Source: Candidatus Krumholzibacteriota bacterium
Lineage (GTDB): Bacteria; Krumholzibacteriota; Krumholzibacteriia; Krumholzibacteriales; Krumholzibacteriaceae
Assembly: GCA_030613345.1 (NCBI GenBank)
Contig: JAUWMD010000007.1
Location: 1-23,869, forward strand
DNA: 23,869 nucleotides
Reading direction: 5' to 3'
In this document: positions 21,637 through 23,869 of the stretch, piece after piece
How positions within the stretch are numbered: the first letter of the stretch is position 1
How the letters are laid out: each line of letters starts with the position of its first letter
The notes under the pieces: generated by a model
Seen by the model: only the letters and a program-made list of their open reading frames with translations
Database searches by the model: none
What the model was told of the DNA's origin: nothing
Translations under genes and position numbers: made by a program

Positions 21637-22779
21637 TTAAAGCCCGCTGTCCTGCAGCCCTGTCGAGGCGATCATCTCGCAAGCCAGCCCGAGGTTGCGG
21701 CGGTATCTCTCGTTGTCAGGCTCCAGCTCGATGGCCGTAGTAAATGTAGCCGCGGCTTCGATATACCTTCCCCTTCTCGACAGGAAGCAACCCATCGCAT
21801 TGAACGCGACGCTGAAGTGGGGAGCCTTTTCCATCACGCGGGTCAGGTGACGCTCGGCCTCGTCGTCCATGTCGAGCTTGTCGAGGACTATACCGAGATT
21901 GACCTCGATCTGCTCGTTAGGGGGCGACAGCCTGTGCGCCTCCATGAAATGCTCGAGAGCCTCGATGTACTCGCCCTTCCTCTCGAGGATGCAGCCGAGG
22001 CCGTTTCTTGCGTCGACGTTCGCTGGATCGCTGGAGAGTATGGTGACATAGACGTGCCTCGCCCCATCGAGATCGTCGCGCATCTCGAGGACCTTGCCGA
22101 GCAGGAGCATCAGCTTGAGGTTTGACGGGTCACTTTCCACAGCGGTGTATGCCACGCCCTGGGCCTCTTCAAGCATATCCATCCTGATATAGAGATGAAC
22201 TGCCTTGAGAAGTACCTTCATCGGTATTCCCTCGAGAAACCTGAGACATTCGAGTGCGTCGGCCGCTGCCCTGGTGTCACCGGACCGCAGCAGGGTCTCC
22301 GCCAGGACGACGTGACTTCCCGCCTCGTGCGGCTCCTCCCTGACGGCCCTGCATGCCAGCTCGACCGCCCGGTCGCTGTCACCGACGATTATCGCCGCGG
22401 TGGCGGCGTTCCTCAGAAGATTGACGTTGTTTCCATCGATCGACAGTCCGCCCGCTATGGCATCGGCTGCTTCCCTGATCCTTCCGGCCTCGAGCAGTGC
22501 GGTGCCCAGATTGTTGCGCAGGTCGGCCCTGCTCTCGTCGATCAGCACCGCCTCGGCGAATCTATCCGCCGCGCCGATGCAGTCGCCCTTCCTTAGCCGC
22601 ACCAGACCTTCGAGATTGGCGAAGTCGGCGTTGACGGGCTCGAGGTGCCTGCCTTCGAAGACAAGCTCTTCAGCCTCTTCCAGCCTCCCCTGTGCCACCA
22701 GTGTCGAAGCTCTATCGTACAGGCTCCCGCCCGCTCCATCGCCGCTGCCGCGGCGCAATTCGATTATCTTTCCGCTCAT
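21637..22779 (-). CDS. TPR-repeat protein
   Basis: 380 residues, no signal peptide and therefore probably cytosolic. About ten tetratricopeptide repeats of 34 residues fill the protein from about residue 20; clear ones are at GTALLEAGRIREAADAIAGG, NGLGCILERKGEYIEALEHF, and FNAMGCFLSRRGRYIEAAAT, each with the usual Trp/Leu-Gly-Tyr-Ala-Pro pattern and AVEIDP-like ends. TPR proteins scaffold protein complexes; no fused catalytic domain is seen, so a partner cannot be named. AAAGG lies about nine bases before the ATG. It may head the downstream operon, although a promoter also appears in the gap. Confidence 0.85.
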   Translation of the reverse strand: MSGKIIELRRGSGDGAGGSLYDRASTLVAQGRLEEAEELVFEGRHLEPVNADFANLEGLVRLRKGDCIGAADRFAEAVLIDESRADLRNNLGTALLEAGRIREAADAIAGGLSIDGNNVNLLRNAATAAIIVGDSDRAVELACRAVREEPHEAGSHVVLAETLLRSGDTRAAADALECLRFLEGIPMKVLLKAVHLYIRMDMLEEAQGVAYTAVESDPSNLKLMLLLGKVLEMRDDLDGARHVYVTILSSDPANVDARNGLGCILERKGEYIEALEHFMEAHRLSPPNEQIEVNLGIVLDKLDMDDEAERHLTRVMEKAPHFSVAFNAMGCFLSRRGRYIEAAATFTTAIELEPDNERYRRNLGLACEMIASTGLQDSGL

Positions 22780-23158
22780 TCCACCACGCCTTTCACAGAC
22801 CCGGATAGACTCCCGCGGCCCGGAACGTTATCCGGCCCTGTAAGGCGTGATGAATACAAGAGATGTGCCAAATCAGTAACAATGCGCTTTCGTACGTGCG
22901 CTGTTATATAGGGAGGCGGTGCAGAGTATTTAACTTATTGATATTAAAGCGGTTGAAAGGCAGAAACAGCTCTATGTTCTAAAGCACTGGAGTGCAGGCA
23001 TGCACTCCGGCATAGGATTAAAACATTCATTCTACTTCTTCAGAGGCTTCCGCATGGAAGCAGGCGGACCGGTGGTGCAGGGATTCTTGCCAGTTCAAGT
23101 CCTGTCTGGGACAGCAACGATTTTGAGGTTATGGCGTCGGGTTAACCAGCGATCAAAC
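22780..23158. other. AT-richer non-coding stretch with a row of perfect hairpins
   Basis: 379 bases with no supportable gene. Three perfect short inverted repeats occur in a row: 22989-22996 with 23001-23008 (8 bases, GGCA loop), 23046-23051 with 23056-23061 (6 bases, GCAT loop), and 23102-23106 with 23110-23114 (5 bases, TGG loop). GTTCAAGTCC near 23093 resembles a tRNA T-loop, but no cloverleaf can be built. GC content drops compared with the rest. It could be a decayed mobile element, a structured RNA, or recombination debris. Confidence 0.4.
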
Positions 23159-23521
23159 CTAATTTGTTGATTCAACACTGTAAAAAACACCACCACCATA
23201 TGTCCCTGCAAAGACGGGCCCGCTCGAATTTATGGCAAGAGCCTGGATATAAGTATGTGTCAGTCCGGTATTCACTGCGGTCCAGCTGTCCCCGTTGTTC
23301 TCGGACCGGAAGACACCACCACCATATGTCCCTGCAAAGACGTGCCCGCTCGAATTTATGGCAAGAGATGTCACTATCCCACCACCAGGCCCGTTTGTCT
23401 GGTGCCAGAAGTCTGTTTCCACTATAGGTGCTACCCCATTATCCTTCCCACCGCTAAAGCCCAAAACCATGATAAGGAGCAACAATAGAACGATAATCGA
23501 TCGTTTTGCCGGGGATAGCAT
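23159..23521 (-). CDS. Short secreted beta-propeller-repeat (BNR/Ycf48-like) protein, probably a remnant
   Basis: 120 residues with AGGAGG eight bases before the ATG. A hydrophobic signal sequence covers about 6-23; the usual lipobox cysteine is absent (GFSGGKDNG). Two copies of a 42-residue unit follow, each with LAINSSG-x-VFAGTYGGGVF, and one linking segment NNGDSWTAVNTGLT. Full propellers of this type need about six or seven blades, so only about a quarter is left. The frame ends soon after the second unit without a C-terminal domain. It is either a truncated gene or the collapsed form of a longer repeat array. It may still be expressed. Confidence 0.6.
   Translation of the reverse strand: MLSPAKRSIIVLLLLLIMVLGFSGGKDNGVAPIVETDFWHQTNGPGGGIVTSLAINSSGHVFAGTYGGGVFRSENNGDSWTAVNTGLTHTYIQALAINSSGPVFAGTYGGGVFYSVESTN
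23187..23367 (-). repeat. Pair of 55-base near-identical direct repeats in the propeller remnant
   Basis: Copies at 23187-23241 and 23313-23367, 126 bases apart (42 codons), identical at 54 of 55 positions by direct reading. The 71 bases between them are not repeated. Such near-identity shows recent duplication or gene conversion and offers a site for repeat expansion or loss. Confidence 0.9.
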
Positions 23522-23623
23522 TTCGTTTCCTCCTTTGTCTCCAAAGCACTTTCAGTCGATTAATTGTGAACGGAATACTGCCAAGTTACTTCTGAATTAC
23601 CCCTCAATCGTTGATGTGTTTAT

Positions 23624-23653
23624 AGGTTAAGAAAATAATGGATTTCATGTCAA
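23624..23653 (-). promoter_or_regulatory. Possible promoter of the propeller remnant
   Basis: Minus-strand TTGACA (23653-23648), a perfect -35 match, with an 18-base spacer to TAACCT (23629-23624), a weak -10. A start near 23617 would give a leader of about 95 bases ending in the AGGAGG ribosome site. Confidence 0.35.
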
Positions 23654-23683
23654 GCTAATGTGTATTCGGTGACGAAGAAGCCA

Positions 23684-23710
23684 CTCTAGACGATTTTGCG
23701 AACGCTAGAG
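23684..23710. repeat. Interrupted inverted repeat near the insertion-element end
   Basis: CTCTAG (23684-23689) and CTAGAG (23705-23710), with a further CG/CG match inside apart from one bulged base. It lies between the propeller gene and the transposase-end hairpin. It could be part of the right end of the element or of its target; too short to be sure. Confidence 0.3.
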
Positions 23711-23737
23711 AACACTACTTGAAGGTTCAGTAAACAA

Positions 23738-23757
23738 CCCCGGACTTACGTCCGGGG
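23738..23757. repeat. Perfect 8-base hairpin just after the transposase gene
   Basis: CCCCGGAC (23738-23745) and GTCCGGGG (23750-23757) with a TTAC loop, eight bases after the transposase stop. IS200/IS605 elements carry subterminal hairpins recognised by their transposase close to each end, so this is probably the right-end hairpin. It also resembles an intrinsic terminator, since T-rich sequence follows on either strand. Confidence 0.6.
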
Positions 23758-23765
23758 CTTTATTC

Positions 23766-23869
23766 CTACAATGCAAGCTCCGCTTGTCCTAAGTCTTCTT
23801 TCTCCTGATACTTCACATAGCGCCTTATAACCTTCTCATCCAAACCCACTGTGCTCACGAAATATACTC
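23766..23869 (-). mobile_element. tnpA: C-terminal fragment of an IS200/IS605-type (Y1) transposase, cut by the window edge
   Basis: A frame entering from the right edge and ending with TAG at 23766-23768 encodes 33 residues: YFVSTVGLDEKVIRRYV, then KYQEKEDLGQAEL. This resembles the conserved C-terminal helix region of IS200-like transposases, where FVSTVGxDE precedes a terminal helix. The catalytic tyrosine and HUH motif would lie outside the window. A hairpin typical of the element's end follows. These elements move as single strands and have no long inverted repeats. Confidence 0.65.

Noticed and set aside
23063..23118. tRNA-like GTTCAAGTCC and CAGCA end
   Set aside because: No matching acceptor stem, D-arm or anticodon arm can be formed and the T-stem pairs poorly; at most a decayed tRNA.
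23140..23160. Integron attC-like GTTAAC core
   Set aside because: The flanking bases do not match RYYYAAC/GTTRRRY and no paired box is found.
23187..23367. Possible CRISPR from the two direct repeats
   Set aside because: Only two copies, inside a coding frame with codon-multiple spacing, and they encode a propeller motif.

Overview
The window is about 23.9 kb of GC-rich bacterial chromosome (roughly 60% GC by eye). A tolQ-tolR-tolA-tolB-pal-cpoB cluster, several signal peptides and an outer-membrane barrel show a cell with two membranes. It also carries an archaeal-type fructose-1,6-bisphosphate aldolase/phosphatase, an orphan PTS EIIA, many TTG/GTG starts and large low-complexity envelope proteins. 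That mix is unlike classical Proteobacteria. My inference, at low confidence, is a deep-branching, mostly uncultured lineage near the FCB group (for example Krumholzibacteriota or Eisenbacteria). Window-wide compositional statistics were not calculated.

Layout. (1) 1-3907, minus strand: Tol-Pal operon with a clear sigma-70-type promoter, a second probable promoter before pal, and cpoB running off the left edge. (2) 3908-6302, plus strand: a divergent promoter with an inverted repeat over its -10, a foldable 5' leader, and a 668-residue exported DUF4384 protein with an aromatic-rich middle and a basic Ser/Arg/Thr tail, closed by a bidirectional terminator. (3) 6329-9922: housekeeping enzymes (threonine synthase, PgeF, thiamine-binding MTH1187-type protein, class I aminotransferase). 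(4) 9919-12907, plus strand: outer-membrane protein, then EIIA - CBS pair - ArsB/NhaD-type permease, with a possible leaderless promoter at EIIA. (5) 17396-12972, minus strand: an eight-gene run of sigma1, anti-sigma1, UPF0145, metallo-beta-lactamase fold hydrolase, sigma2, anti-sigma2 and two CpxP/ZraP-like envelope proteins, the last with a Cys/His-rich tail. It is bounded by intrinsic terminators on both sides. (6) 22779-17519, minus strand: TPR protein, SAM hydroxide adenosyltransferase-family protein, RNase Z-like hydrolase, FBP aldolase/phosphatase, DUF4097 and DUF4870 proteins. (7) 22780-23869: visibly AT-richer, with hairpins, a short beta-propeller-repeat remnant and the 3' end of an IS200/IS605-type transposase.

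How the genes fit together. The Tol-Pal operon maintains outer-membrane integrity. The double sigma/anti-sigma run is the best candidate for an undescribed system: two envelope-sensing regulators in one transcription unit, ending in two proteins resembling periplasmic metal/misfolding sensors and including a UPF0145 (putative metal-binding) protein. The EIIA-CBS-permease operon looks like phosphorylation plus nucleotide sensing next to an ion or organic-anion transporter. The right edge looks like a site of insertion and repeat-driven gene decay.
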